This document shows, one piece after another, positions 13,171 through 32,449 of a stretch of 64,000 nt of DNA (its first letter is position 1; each line of letters opens with the position of its first letter). Made by a program: the position numbers and the translations under genes. The notes under the pieces were generated by a model, which saw only the letters and a list, made by a program, of their open reading frames with translations, had not been told where the DNA came from and did no database searches. This DNA is from Pempheris klunzingeri (lineage: Eukaryota; Chordata; Actinopteri; Acropomatiformes; Pempheridae), in assembly GCF_042242105.1 (NCBI RefSeq), contig NC_092013.1:19584618-19648617 (forward strand). Reading direction: 5' to 3'.

Positions 13171-13924
13171 GTGTTTCAAACCCCCACACCTGCAGTTTGT
13201 AATGCAGGGTTTAAAATATATGGGTGCATTTCCCAGATTAGATCTTGAAATCTGTTATATAGGGAATGAACAGTGTGGTGTAACGTGCAGCCTTCATCCT
13301 GGTTCATGGACTGTGTGGAAGGTTCGGCCTCAGCTGTAGAGCAGACCCAAACCTGCTGAGTCTAGATACTTCTCTGAAGTGTGTTTAAGATCTGTACGTG
13401 CGGTTCTTTATTTTACAGTTCCTTCTCTTGTTGAGAAATTGGATATGACGCGCTGACTTTGAACCAGTTTCTCCCGAATCTCCACTGAGCACACAAAGTA
13501 CTAAACGTTAGATTCTTAGCCAAAGCTTTTTGGGGGTTTGAAAACTTACAGTGTGGTTTATAGAATATCATGTCACTTTAGTCCAGTCAAGTTGCAGGTT
13601 TTGTGTGGCTTCATGTTCAAAAGGGGCATTGTTCCCAAAAAGGAGAGGAAAAGAATTAAAAGAGTAAAAGTGGTATATGTTATGATACCGAGAAATCATC
13701 TTTGAAACTGACTAAGAGAGAGAGGGGGGGAGATCTGCCGAAGGTTCTTTTAATCCCTCTCCCTTATGTGTCATATTCTCACCTGCATGCATCTATCAAA
13801 ACACTGTCCGTGCTTCTGGATTTATCCTCCAGTACATTTTTTTATCAGCCATGCCAGCAGCATTGCTCGAGGGACGGCAGTGTTGGCCTGTTGTTTGGTC
13901 CATCGCCTTGATCTAAACTTAGAA

Positions 13925-14045
13925 TAGTTCAACAACTTCTGAATGGATTGTCATGAAAGGATGAAGCCTGATGACTTTGTGGTCTGACTCTACCTGTAGT
14001 GTCCCAGAGAGGTTGACATTTCTGGTTTTCATTGAAATTTCTGCT
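13925..14045 (-). repeat. Fragment of the 'atggcaatccatccaat' teleost repeat, reversed
   Basis: The phrases 'gaatggattgtcatgaaa' and 'gaggttgacatttctggttttcattgaaat' are the reverse of the family also present at 34733-34970 and 52460-52850. It is non-coding and its class is unknown. Confidence 0.5.
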
Positions 14046-15526
14046 AGCGTGCTGAAGACTCTTAGTCTTGTCAGTCATCTTTCTACCAACACCACGTTCT
14101 GCTGCCTGAGCTTTGGGATTCTCGATCTCCACCTTATTTTTGACTCGTGAAATCACTACTAAATATAGACTGACAGTCTTTTCACCACAGTGTCTTCGTG
14201 TTCACTTTCACCCCAGCCGTCCTGCTCGCGACTCAGCGCTCCTCACAGAGCTAATCTGGGACACACAGTCGCCCACTCTGCTCTCCGAGCTCCTCTGGGT
14301 CTCGTCTCATTGTGACAGTCGGGCCATCATCACGCTGTGGCATCACGTCAGTCTGGTTGGCACTGTGATCAAGCAGCAGCGGAGCCGGCGACAGAGGTCT
14401 CATTCTATTCTTCTGCTGGTTTTTTAAACACACGGGATGTCTTGAATAACGACTGTGCTTTAAATAAGGCTGCCAGGGCAATTGCTGGTGACGCATTGCC
14501 CTCATAATAGCAATATGACATATTTATGGTTTTATTGCATTTGCATTTTTCCCCTACTTACCCTGCAGTTGCATAGCTTAACTTTTGTCCTAAACTTTAT
14601 GAGAAGTTAGTCTAATTATTAATCTGCCATTTTTATGGCTGCCATGTCGACAACACAGACCTGCTCTCTGGCCTTCATGCAGCTGATGTATATCGATCTC
14701 AGGGTCACCTCCAACCTTCATATGCTCATCTTGACACTGCCGTAACTTCCTTTTAGTTAGCCCCCACCCTGTCTGTCTTTTCCTGGAGCCTACTGAAGGA
14801 GTATGTGGTGGGTTCAACTTTTTTATTATCTGGACCACTGGACCAAAATCTTGAAACTTTCCCTCATTTCACCTTTTACTCTTATTTCCCCCTCTGAGCT
14901 TCCTCCCTCGCAGATTATGTCCACACTGAATCAAAATGAGTAAGAAAGCTTTTCAAGAGTCGGTGTCCAGAGTGCATACATCTGTAAACTTCATCTTTTT
15001 TAATAAATCAATGAGGTAAGCCTGTGGCGAAGCTAAGATGCCAACCTTCTGTCACCTCTAACCCTCTCTGTGATCGCTCATTTTAAACGTTAGCACAGCA
15101 GATCACACAGATGTCTCACCGCAACAGCTGAGGAGCAGCATTATGCCTTGCAATCAAATTTTATGCTCACTCAGTCAGACAACAGAAACAGACTAATAAC
15201 TACAACTGCTAACAACTAAATCATAAGCGTGGCGATATTAAAACGCAGTATAAAAGAGATGGATCACTTAGATATAAGTGTCTGACTCTTTTGTAGAAGC
15301 TACATTTATTTGTAGTTATCCATGACCAATAGCTTCAGTAATAATACCTGGTGTGTGCTGCTTTGATGCAGTTTTCTGATGTGTAATCTCACACTGAAAT
15401 GAAGCTCTGTTACTTTTGACTGTTCGTATCAAAGTGTGATTATTAACCAGCTCACACATCCACACGACAGCATCTACAGTGCTGCTCATAAACAGCAGCA
15501 GCCCACCTCCTCCTCCACCCCCCCTT

Positions 15527-15530
<4 letters not shown>
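14046..15530. other. Upstream DNA of pacsin1, no gene seen
   Basis: No exon or recognisable repeat is supported. GC content and C/T richness rise towards the candidate pacsin1 promoter at 15.5-15.9 kb. Confidence 0.45.

Positions 15531-15536
<6 letters not shown>

Positions 15537-15572
<36 letters not shown>
15537..15572. repeat. (CT)n microsatellite in the candidate pacsin1 promoter
   Basis: The pure CT run of about 18 units is preceded by a C/T-rich lead-in. It lies about 300 bp upstream of the predicted 5' exon donor. CT/GA tracts near promoters can bind GAGA-type factors, but that role is only inferred here. Confidence 0.9.
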
Positions 15573-15575
<3 letters not shown>

Positions 15576-15625
15576 ATCTGAGCCATTCAACCAAGGCACC
15601 ACAGGATTATCCCGCACTCATTGAG

Positions 15626-15628
<3 letters not shown>

Positions 15629-15660
<32 letters not shown>
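15629..15660. repeat. (AC)n microsatellite
   Basis: This is a pure AC run of about 16 units just upstream of the candidate pacsin1 first exon. Confidence 0.95.
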
Positions 15661-15662
<2 letters not shown>

Positions 15663-15689
15663 GCTCCGGGCAGGAAGATCTCAGATCAC

Positions 15690-15872
15690 AGATTAGTGCT
15701 CCTCTTCCCTCGCTCTGCACGCTGATGCTCCGTCGCTCAGTCACTCAGAGAGGACGCAAAAAATAAACGAACGGGAGGGGAGCAGAGGAGGAGAGGGGCT
15801 GACTGCTGGAGGAGCCCACGTGTCTCTTTTCTCCTAGCCGCAGCCTTAGCCGCTGTTAATGGAGGACTGGGG
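15690..15872 (+). promoter_or_regulatory. pacsin1: Probable pacsin1 promoter and 5' non-coding exon 1
   Basis: A GC- and purine-rich block rises out of AT-rich DNA and ends at a strong donor, ACTGGGG|GTAAGC, at 15872. PACSIN1 genes in vertebrates have a non-coding first exon and a long first intron. The next plus-strand acceptor with a coding exon is at 21345/21346. The left edge (transcription start) is not determined. The exon carries an ATG at 15859 that, joined to exon 2, makes a six-codon upstream ORF. The alternative is that transcription starts elsewhere, for example at the 2.85-kb promoter. Confidence 0.5.
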
Positions 15873-16999
15873 GTAAGCTTTTGTTGCTTTGGCGGGGGGC
15901 TGTGTGCTCCCACTCTCCGGGTGTACCGCCGGTCTTTGTCTCGGGGTTTGACTCTCCCGACGTGCTGGTGCTGCTGGCTCATCATGCTGCGAGTTGTGGG
16001 GCTTTTTAGTCACATGTGGACTTGCTTTAAAAGGATGGGGATTCCCATTGCTCTTCTAGTCTCGTTGCTCATTTGTGAGGATGTGGATCTTTGACTGAGA
16101 CTGCAGGTCGTACTGATGAAAGAGGAGAAAGAGTAGAGAGGGACTCAAAGCGATGTGATGGTGACTAAACCTTGGAGGCTGCTGCCAGTGTTTGGGTTTT
16201 AATGTGTGTGTGTGTGGGTAGGTATTGTTTGTCTGTCTTCAATTAATAACTACAATAGCGTACTCCAGATTAAAATGCAGTCGGATTTATGCCATTATTT
16301 CTGCCTCAGTTTTCTCTCTACTTCTTGTCTTTGATTAAAAAAAAAGTGGAAGAAGCCAGTCAGGGGCTGTTTTCCTACAGTGCGATCTGGCTTTCTGCGA
16401 GCCAAGCAAAGGGCTACCCTGAACAAAAGCCCCCTCTCGGCATGTAGCTAATGGATTAACCAAGCATGATAAACACCCACTCATGCCATGCTCCACGCTG
16501 TATCCGGTCCAGGCATTTGTTTTGCCCATAGCTGTTGGGTTAGACCGCTGTGGAGATTTCCCTCTCTTCATTGGACTCTTGGATTTTTAGAGTATCTTCA
16601 CTTTGCTCTCTCATTTCATCTGTGCCCTTCATTGTCAAAAGTGTTGCTCCATCTCTTGGTCCCATGGTTGACCCAAATACCCATGCAGCGCCCACCCCTC
16701 CCCCTGACCTCCTATCAAAGCACATCACTGCTCCTTCCCTTTCTATTGTTTCATACGTGTTTCCTCTGCATCGAATCCTTCTTCATCAACAGCTTTGGCG
16801 TTGGGAAGTTTTTTTGTTAATTATGAAACAATCATCTAATCGTCAGTTTCTAATCAGCTGGAGGCCTCAGTCAGAGTAGATAGATATGCAGCACATAGAC
16901 AAAGCTGACCTAGAGCCGTGTCTTGATGTTTCACAAACTTTTGTGGCGAATCAAATTTTTCATTTTGTGAAGTACAGGCACAAAATCTGTCTTGAAGAA

Positions 17000-17300
17000 A
17001 TAGTGTGATGTCTCATGTCCGTACACTAAATATAAAGCTACTGCCGGCAGCCGGTTAGCTTAGCATGAAGACTGTAAACAGGGGGGAACAGCTAGCCTCG
17101 CTCTGTCCAAAGGTAATAGAATCAGCACCACTAAAGCTCATTCATATATTATATCTCATTTGTGTGATTTTAATAAAAAAAACAAGTATAAAAGCATGAA
17201 GTTGTGGTTTGATGTCTGTTTCCAGTCTTTGTGCTAAGCTGAGATAACCGGCTGCCGGCTGTAGCTTCATATTCAGCGCACAGACATGAGGACATTATTG
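17000..17300. repeat. Foldback (inverted-repeat) element, well-preserved internal arms
   Basis: The left arm (from about 17035) reads 'agccggttagcttagcatg' then 'agactgtaaacaggggg'. The right arm (to about 17290) reads 'ccagtctttgtgctaagct' then 'ccggctgccggctgtagctt'. The two arms are near reverse complements about 100 bp apart, so the element can form a long hairpin. It belongs to the most abundant family in this window and has no ORF. It resembles a MITE-like non-autonomous transposon, an inference from structure. Confidence 0.75.
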
Positions 17301-18409
17301 ATGAAGAAATCAAATGAACGTATATTTACCAGAATGTCGAGGTTTACCTTTAACATATTGAGTTTGTCATTCTCAGCAAGCACTGCAGGCAAAGTGACCC
17401 CACATACCGTAAAAACGATGCTTCATTACAAAATCACAGAACAAATCCTTATCAAGTGCTTTCACTGTATCATCTGCTCACTGATATTTTGTACTCTGGC
17501 AGAGGCTCAGTGAAGCTTGTCTGTATCTGCAGCTGGCATTTCGCTGCACTGATAACAGTATTTTCAAATAACCCTGTTCGTTTGTTACGTATTTGCTATT
17601 GAGATCATTTGCATCCTCACTTTGCATCTTATCTTGTTGTGTATTTCTGTTTGTAGTTACTGCCTCACCTGCACACATTCATATCCTGCTTCTTATTCTT
17701 TGCGATGCATCATTTAATCTCTGTGTTGTATCACTTCAATGATTCATGCCTGTGCATATATGTAAAATAAACAAAATGGGCTTTTGTTATCATATGGTGG
17801 GGACTGATTGATGATGTCTGTATTACAAGTACAAGTGGGAAGCTCTTATATTAAAGACTTAAGGAAAATAATGGTATTTTCTCAACCTGTGTCTTATTCT
17901 CATAATTGTGTCCATTCTGACTCAAGGGTCGTGCCAACTTTCGCCACTTCCTTTGTCGAGCTCCAGGAAGTCCAGCTGTCTGGTTTCCTCTGAAGTACAT
18001 TCAGGGGCCTACTTTATTTTGTTTTATTTTGGTCATACTCTCTCATAAAATTAAAGTTTATGAGAGTGCTGCTGTTTGCCCTGGATGATATATTGCTGGT
18101 TTTCCCCATATCTCTACAAAGGATCTGATGAGTGCACAACCAGGGGGCCAGGGCCAGGTTGGAAAATACTTGTTTTCCCGCTAACCTACGTTTTGAACAA
18201 AGATTTTTTAACTTTTAACCTTTGCTTTGCGCAAAGATAATTCAAACCTGGAACAACAGATTTCTTTGGCCACTTGAAAAACTAGTGAACAGTTGCTTAT
18301 TTTCACATCCAGTAGTTACAAAAAGTTGTAGTGGATTCAAGTCCACTGTTTTCCCTCTTTTAGCTCTGTTTGTGGTCCCTACCAACTCCATTAGGATAAT
18401 ATGTTGGTC

Positions 18410-18640
18410 TGTAGCTGCTAAACGCTCCACTATGTTCACCAGCTAGTTGGTAACTGAGCAAGTATTATACAGTGTGTAAGCTGAGCTGTTTCATAGAAAA
18501 CAGCTGTAACCTGAAACAACACAATGAGAACGGTGAGCAAAGTTAGCCGGCTGGACAGCTAAACAATGAGCCGAAACTCACTATGAAGCTCTGTAAAGCC
18601 GAGAAAAGCTGCCGATTCAGGTAATAATCCTCAGTAGATT
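18410..18640. repeat. Dispersed repeat fragment, 'taaacgctccactatgttc' family
   Basis: 'gctgctaaacgctccactat' and 'gttcaccagctagttgg', followed by the 'aaactcactatgaagctctg' region, are shared in diverged form with 49540-49745. I recognise the phrase as a common percomorph repeat. Its class is unknown. Confidence 0.5.
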
Positions 18641-19359
18641 CATCGCTCTGACCAACACCTTTCCCATGGCCTTTAGTTTTTATACAAATGTCAATTGTAA
18701 TCGTTTTAATTGTGACAAAACTGAAACTTTACAGATTTTACAATCAAGTTTTAGGTCTCCAGCAATCTTATGATAACATTCACGTTAAAATATGGTGTGC
18801 AAAGTGGTAATATGAACAATGTGTTAATTTGTCTGCAAATGTGTTGAAACAGGGCTAAAGTCCTTTACTGTCAGCTCATCTTGAGTGACAGGGCCTAACA
18901 AATCTACTAAACCCAAATCAAGATAATTCTTGTCGTAAAATTCTTGTCGTGCCTAAAACATTAAAAGAGATATGGGCAAAGTCAGGAAATGGAGACTTAT
19001 TTAGAGCCCCATCATAATTTCAGCAAGCTGTGTGAACACATGGCGGTTTAGTGTTGTATTCTCCTTTTGAAATGGCAGCTTGTGAGCTGAACCTGAACTG
19101 GTGGAGGTGAGCGTGGCACTGACGAGGCTGCGGCAGCACCAGGATGTCTGTGTTTTCAGCCTGCCGCTGTTTTCACTCATTTACTACCTCGAGGGTCTGC
19201 AGTCAGTTGGACTTACATCACTGCCGAGCGCCTACTTATTCTGTGTAATCGGGTGGTTTCCTTCTAATAATCAGTCCCTGGGCACATAGATGGGTACACG
19301 GACAGATTTTGAGGCAATGGGCCCCTGGCCATAGTCATCTAAAAGGCCTTGTAACCACA

Positions 19360-19825
19360 GGTCGAAGGTTTTGTGGTTGTCTGTCTCTTTGCAGTTGTTT
19401 TGTGTGTCTTTGTAGTTGTTGTGGCTGTTGCTTCTCTATGTAGTTGTTTTGCATTTCTTTGTGTTTTTTTTTGTCTCACTTTGTATCTCTTTGTAGTCAT
19501 TGCGTGTCTTTGTGTGTAGTGTTGTCGATCTCTCTTATTGTGTTTGTTTTGTCTTGTTTCTCTTTTCTGGTCTTTGTGCTTCTGTTTGTTGTTGGTTTGC
19601 ATCTCACTTTGAACCTCTTTGTAGCCAATTGTGGTCATTTTCAACTGTTTTGTTGTCTTTACAGTTGTTGCAGATACAAATTATTTTGATTCTCTCTGTG
19701 GTTGTTCTCTATGTATTTGTACTTGTTTTGTGTCTCTGTTTGCTTGGCATCTCATTTTGCATCTCTATTGCTGTTATTCGTGTCTATGTAGTCATTTTGT
19801 GTCGTTGTAGTTGTTTGATTGACTT
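19360..19825. repeat. Imperfect minisatellite based on 'tttgtgtctctttgtagt'
   Basis: About 20 degenerate units of roughly 20-24 bp (TTTGTGTCTYTTTGTAGTNNTT) run head to tail. The strand bias is extreme: G/T-rich on the plus strand. The 140- and 101-codon frames seen here are repeat translations. Similar arrays occur dispersed in teleost genomes. Confidence 0.8.
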
Positions 19826-21345
19826 TCTGACAAGAAGTCCTAGGAGTCACGTCAAACGAGGCTGTGGCCCCAGTAGGCTTGTTCAGCAATCCATGAATGG
19901 ATGGATGGGGGATGATAGATAGTTTTGATTTTCTCTCTGTGTCCTCTTCCTGTGGCACTCATTTAGTGTCCTAATTTCAGTGTCATCATTAGCAATCATG
20001 TCACATCTATTAATTTCCGCAGCAGCGTAAGGTGCTCCAGCGAGGCCCTGGGATAATGTTAGTTGACTAGAATATGGGAAGATTACTGCGCAATTAGTCT
20101 GCACTGTTCTGACAGAGGCTGGGTGAGTCGATGCCGCTGAAAATTACTAGCCAGTCATTAAATCTATTGACAAAGTCATCTCAGGGGAGTAGAGACAGAA
20201 ATTACTAGAAGCACTCAGGTCATGAAGGCGATTGTGGTTTTGTAAGTATCTGAGCCGTCCTGATATCAGTGTGTGGGAAGTATTGTGTGAAGTAAAATGC
20301 CGTGCTGTACAGTATTCACTGATATCCTCACCTTTAGTTTGGACTTTGTTCTGGTGTATTAGCTTATTCAGTTGTATTATCTACAGTGCCTGTTTGCAGA
20401 GTATTGAATGCTGGTAGAAGATTTTATTGGTGCTGAAGTTTGATACTAATACTTCTCCGTTTAATATAGTAATTTGTTGTACTTAAGATTGTTGTGTTTT
20501 CACAGAGAAGAAGCATTTTGAATCTCTTACTTTGGGTTCTCCAATATTCTGAGGGGCATTTCTTACTATTCTGGCATTTTATACATTGACAGATTTAAAA
20601 AGTAATGTTTAATCAACAATTAAACAATGTGTTATGTTTATGGATTAGTCATTTGAAAAGAAAATTGGTGCAATGTTGATTATCACTGATCTGATTATCA
20701 AGTAATTGTTTTCTAATAAAAATGAAGCATTTATTGGTTCCAACTTGTCAATTATGGGAATGTTTTTTAGACATTTAAAAAGGTATATTAATTGAAAGAC
20801 AGTCGACAGATAATGAAAATACTTGTTAGTTGAAGCCCTAGTTTCAGCCTCACTATATTTCATAAGTTGGTTCCCAAACGCATATAGTCTGAGCAAATAA
20901 TGTCCCATTTACTAGCCAGCCATTTATATTTTATTTTTTAAAATGCACTTGTGATGATTCTGTGTGCTTACTGCTTAATAATCTCTTGCATAAACCTTTC
21001 ACAAGCGCTGCCCTTTTCTCGTTACACAAGCATTTTTGACATCCGCTACTCAACATTTGTTGGTATTGTAAGAGCATGAACAAAGTATGTAGATCAAAAG
21101 TATGATGGTATGATCACATGAGCTGCAGGAATAAGCTTTTAATCTGTAAGTGATGAGCTGAAATAGAAAAAGCACAGCACCATAATCACATGCTACTCAG
21201 TTCGAGTGTGCGAGATGATTATTTGAGTGAAAATAGCAACAAGGTTTGCAGCGTACGCATTTGTTTATGCGTCTCATGTACCTTTCTGTTAGCACTGCTC
21301 ACAGTCTCTGTGTTTACACTCCTCTGTGCTCGTCCTCTCTCACAG

Positions 21346-21412
21346 TGCATGAGGAGCTCTTACTCTGCTGCAGACCGCCACAGCCTGAAGCCGTCCTGCC
21401 AAATCTGGGACC
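21346..21412 (+). promoter_or_regulatory. pacsin1: pacsin1 5'UTR in exon 2, with an out-of-frame upstream ATG
   Basis: The acceptor CTCTCACAG|TGCATG starts the exon at 21346. An upstream ATG at 21349 has a weak context (T at -3, A at +4). It opens a frame shifted by one base relative to the main ATG at 21413, which has a strong context (GGGACCATGT). The upstream frame runs past the main start and ends at TGA in coding exon 3. This arrangement would be expected to lower translation unless ribosomes leak past the first ATG. Confidence 0.7.
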
Positions 21413-28802
<7,390 letters not shown>

Positions 28803-29290
28803 CTGTTCCAGCTGAGGACGCTTGTCTAGTCGGAGAGCAAACCCAGACTGAACCGTCCAGTCATAACTGCACATTGCCAGAGACTTGAAAGCAAAGCTTC
28901 CTCTTCCTGCCGGGCACAGTGAGCCGTCTTCATCTCAGCACTCATCACGGAGAAGGCTTTACTGAATCAAGACCTGTTTTAGGATCACATCATCCCCAAA
29001 TACTGCAACTGAAGCAAAATATTTTAATCTCTTTTGTGTGCAGCTGTGTTTGAGTTCAGATGTGATGCTAACATGCCACACAGTGTGCTCTCTCATCATT
29101 ATATTGATATGGTGTCGTCAGCCGTGCCTGGATAGTGAGAATGAGCGATGCATTGTGCATTTCATGTGTATATATTTTAATCTTTTTTTACAGTCTGGAT
29201 GCTTGTACAGTTTTTTTTTTCTCATTGCATACAGTGTTTTTCTTTGTGAAATATTTACGCGCTTAGCATTAAATTTGTAGTTTGACACTT
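28803..29290 (+). terminator. pacsin1: pacsin1 3'UTR and candidate polyadenylation signal
   Basis: The 3'UTR starts after TAA at 28800-28802. The first plausible hexamer is ATTAAA at 29268-29273, preceded by T-rich DNA and followed by 'tttgtagtttgac'. This would give a 3'UTR of about 480 nt. The foldback repeat begins about five bases further on. A longer 3'UTR running through the repeat cannot be excluded. Confidence 0.45.
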
Positions 29291-30111
29291 TGGGAAATGT
29301 ATTTATTTGCTTTCCTCCTTGAGAGTTAGATGTGAAGGTCGATACCGCTCTCATGTTTGTACAGTAAAGATAAATCTACAGCCTGGACCAGCTTAACATA
29401 ACATCTTAACATAAAGACTGGAAATCAGGGGAACCATCCAGCCTGCCAGCTTTGGCCTGCTGGTTGAGCTCGCTGAACAACATGCTGACGGAGGCAATGT
29501 AGGTACTTGAAGTAGCAAATACAGCAATATCTAATACCAAGAGCACCGCAGCCTGAAACTACAGGAGCTAAACCGAAACATCAGACGTAGGATTCACTCG
29601 GCTGAGGTGACTCACCGCTGCCTCAGTGGGTGAAGAAGAAGTGCCGGCGAATGATAGCAAACTGAGACAGAGGGTGTTTCAAGGAGAGAGAAGAGTGGTG
29701 GAGGAGTTTGTCGAAGTGACCCTGAAGGCAGCTGAGGCCTTACAATGAGCTACAGTGGACACAGTGACGGCAGGAAAGGCAAACTGAGTTTTAAGATGGA
29801 ACATATACTGACAGTGAAGTGTTATTTAGAAGAGGTTCTTGTTTAGAGTGCGATAGTGGGTGGGTTGGGTGCAGTTTTGGCAGAGAGAGTGGGCTCACTG
29901 GCTCAGACTAGGTCAATCTGGACTAAACACACAAGATACAAGTTGTTATTTAGTTGGCTTTAGAGACAGAGCAAGGCTAGCTGCTCTCCCCCTGCTCCGT
30001 ATGTTGATGCTAAACTAAGCTCACCAGCTGCTGGGTGCAGCGCCGACCTTCTCGTCTAACTCTCGGCAAGAGAGCAAATGAGTGAACCAAAATGTCAAAC
30101 TATTTCTTTAA
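29278..30111. repeat. Long foldback element immediately 3' of pacsin1
   Basis: The left end 'tagtttgacactttgggaaa' and the right end 'aaaatgtcaaactatttctt' are inverted. Just inside them, 'gagagttagatgtgaagg' mirrors 'ccttctcgtctaactctcgg'. At about 834 bp it is longer than the other copies and has a unique-looking centre (about 29460-29940), perhaps a nested or captured segment. No ORF. Confidence 0.75.
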
Positions 30112-32449
30112 TGTGTGTTTATTTCTTTAATGTGTTTTCCTTCGACACGTCACCACATGTCACTGAATCGGAATTTTGAGACGAGATCTCAGCGGAGCTC
30201 TTTGAAATGGAAATATGAAACTCCACCACACAGACTGTTTACATTGCCCTCCTCTGTCCCACTTGTCTCTAACAAGGTGCCTGTTATAACTATTAACCCT
30301 CCCCCTGTTTTGTCTCTACGTGCAGACTGTGTTCATAATGCAGGCGCCATTGAACAAACATGCCTGACAATATATGCTTGCAGCCGTTTTATATGGAGAT
30401 TTCACAATGGAGGTTTTATTTCTTTTCTTTTTTTTTTTTGTTTATTTCTGCGGTTAATGAGACTTGTTAACGACAAGCGAACGTCAGTGATTCGGCATTA
30501 TCGGCTTCCAGCTCTTATCTGTGATTATGTGCATGCTGATGCTCCCACGCACTGTTTACCGCTCTGATCTGGACTGATCAAGTGCATGGCCTCAATTTGT
30601 TTCCACCAAATTATTGACAGTTTCTTGATCGAATTAAAAGTCTAATCAGGATGATGATGATGATGATGCCATTGATTTGTATTGTTTAACATAGTCAATC
30701 CTGATATTCTACTGTGCACCAAATCACAGGCCGTATCACAAATTGGCTGCACATGTCTCTATAGTTAATTATTTTGTTTTAATCAGAAAATCTAAATCAA
30801 ACTTTCTACAAACAAAGCTTACGAGTGCATGTGGCTGTACAGTACATGTTATATGAGAGTGGTTTGTCACTCCTGGTAACCAAAGGTGCTGGTGAAAACT
30901 ACACCCTTGCCGATGAGGAAGGTGGGTGTTCTCTTACTGACGCAGACAGAGAAAGCTGCAACGAGCATTGCACAAAAAAGCGGAAAGAGGATCTGTCTCT
31001 GAAATATTGATGAGACAATTGCTTTTTCTGCTGCAAGAAAGAAGCTCATTTTTAGACGATCCAGGAGGGACATTTTCTCTTGTGCTGTGTTTATGCTTCT
31101 GTATGCTTTTTAAAAAGTGTTGCTCCTTGTAAGCACTGGATTCAGAGGGGTGAAATAAATATTGCCTTACCAAAATCTACCACCCCGCCCCTCCAGAGAC
31201 TCTCAACCGTCATGTTCAGCCAAGCTAAAGAGAGCTCGCCTCCACAGAATCTGACTCCAGCTTATCCTGCTCAGTTTACACTGACACAACAGGCCGACCC
31301 TCTTTGTCTGATAGAAGATGATGTGAATTTAAAGACTCAAGTGTTAACCTACTGTTAACTGTATTTGAAACAAAATGGGACTGTAAACGTGTGTAAAAGC
31401 AGCTACAACTGCAGCATCCACTGTGAAACCCCCCGTGAAGGACGGTAAATCATACTTAAAAACAAAGAAAAACTCAAATGATCTTTTCTTTTCTGTCTGT
31501 TGCTCATGCTAGAAACATTGATCTGCAATGTTGAGGAAAAACTATGTAGCGGACTAGAGGGCTTTCTCTGTTTTTTAGCATAGTGCTGTAATTTCCAAAC
31601 TGTAGTGCCTGTTCATCTGCATACGCAAAAATAAAAGATGTCATCAGAAAACTCTGAGGCACATTTGAGACTCTGTGAGCCTGAGATAAAAATGGGATGC
31701 AGAATTTGAACATGTTCTGGCAACTCTGCCTTACAAGGCCAAAATGTTGAAAGCTTTAATTTTGGTTGAAACCATTTTTTTGATACCATAGAAATTAATG
31801 ATTACAAAAAATAACATTTGAAACCTGCATTTAACATAAAACAGCTAAAACTCTTAACTACATAGCTAGCTGAGTCAAATCCTGTTAAAACTAGCTTGCA
31901 TTAGATTCAGCTAGCCTTGACTGAGGCCCTGTAACTGTTTTTGATATAACATTATTAATATGAACAATTTCAGTGAACTAACATCTTTAGTTTTGCTATG
32001 TCATTTAAGTAAGGCAGAAGCTAAATCCAGTCGTGGAAAATGAACACTAGTCCTGCTAAAAAAGCTGACTAGCCTAACGTTAGCGTAGTAGAATAGTAGT
32101 TTGGATCAGTTTTAACTCTTAAGTCTAATTATTATGAAAACAAAATAGTAGATGGAAAGCTGAAAGCCACTCAAAGTTGTGACTTGTGCACATAATAATT
32201 TATAATGTGGTGCGATTTCATTTTAAAAAACAGTGGAAGTAGGTCAACTCATTACAATTTACTAATAATACTCTCAAAGTAACTACAGTAGTATTATTAG
32301 TACAAGTTCAAGTTCATGTACTTATTATTAGATATTATATTACTTGATTATTATTTGTGATGCAGTCATAGTTGTTTGAGGTGAAGCTAATTTGAACTAT
32401 TTTATGTTCTGTTAGGTAGTTTAATCTATAAGATGCAGCATATTTTATG

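Larger units (their letters stand above)
15873..21345 (+). other. pacsin1: Probable pacsin1 intron 1
   Basis: This stretch lies between the predicted GTAAGC donor and the CTCTCACAG acceptor. It contains a foldback repeat (17000-17300), a repeat fragment at 18410-18640 and a minisatellite at 19360-19825. Other open frames (for example 16488-16879) have no splice or family support. Confidence 0.45.

Noticed and set aside
15316..15766. Arg-Glu and Ser-Leu rich open frames
   Set aside because: Translations of the (CT)n and (AC)n repeats in three frames.
19339..19922. 101- and 140-codon frames
   Set aside because: They are products of the G/T minisatellite. Thr/Lys/Gln or Val/Cys/Phe periodicity follows the repeat unit.
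30115..30567. 150-codon frame downstream of pacsin1
   Set aside because: Begins in repeat-derived sequence, crosses a poly-T that encodes a Phe run, and shows no similarity to a known family.
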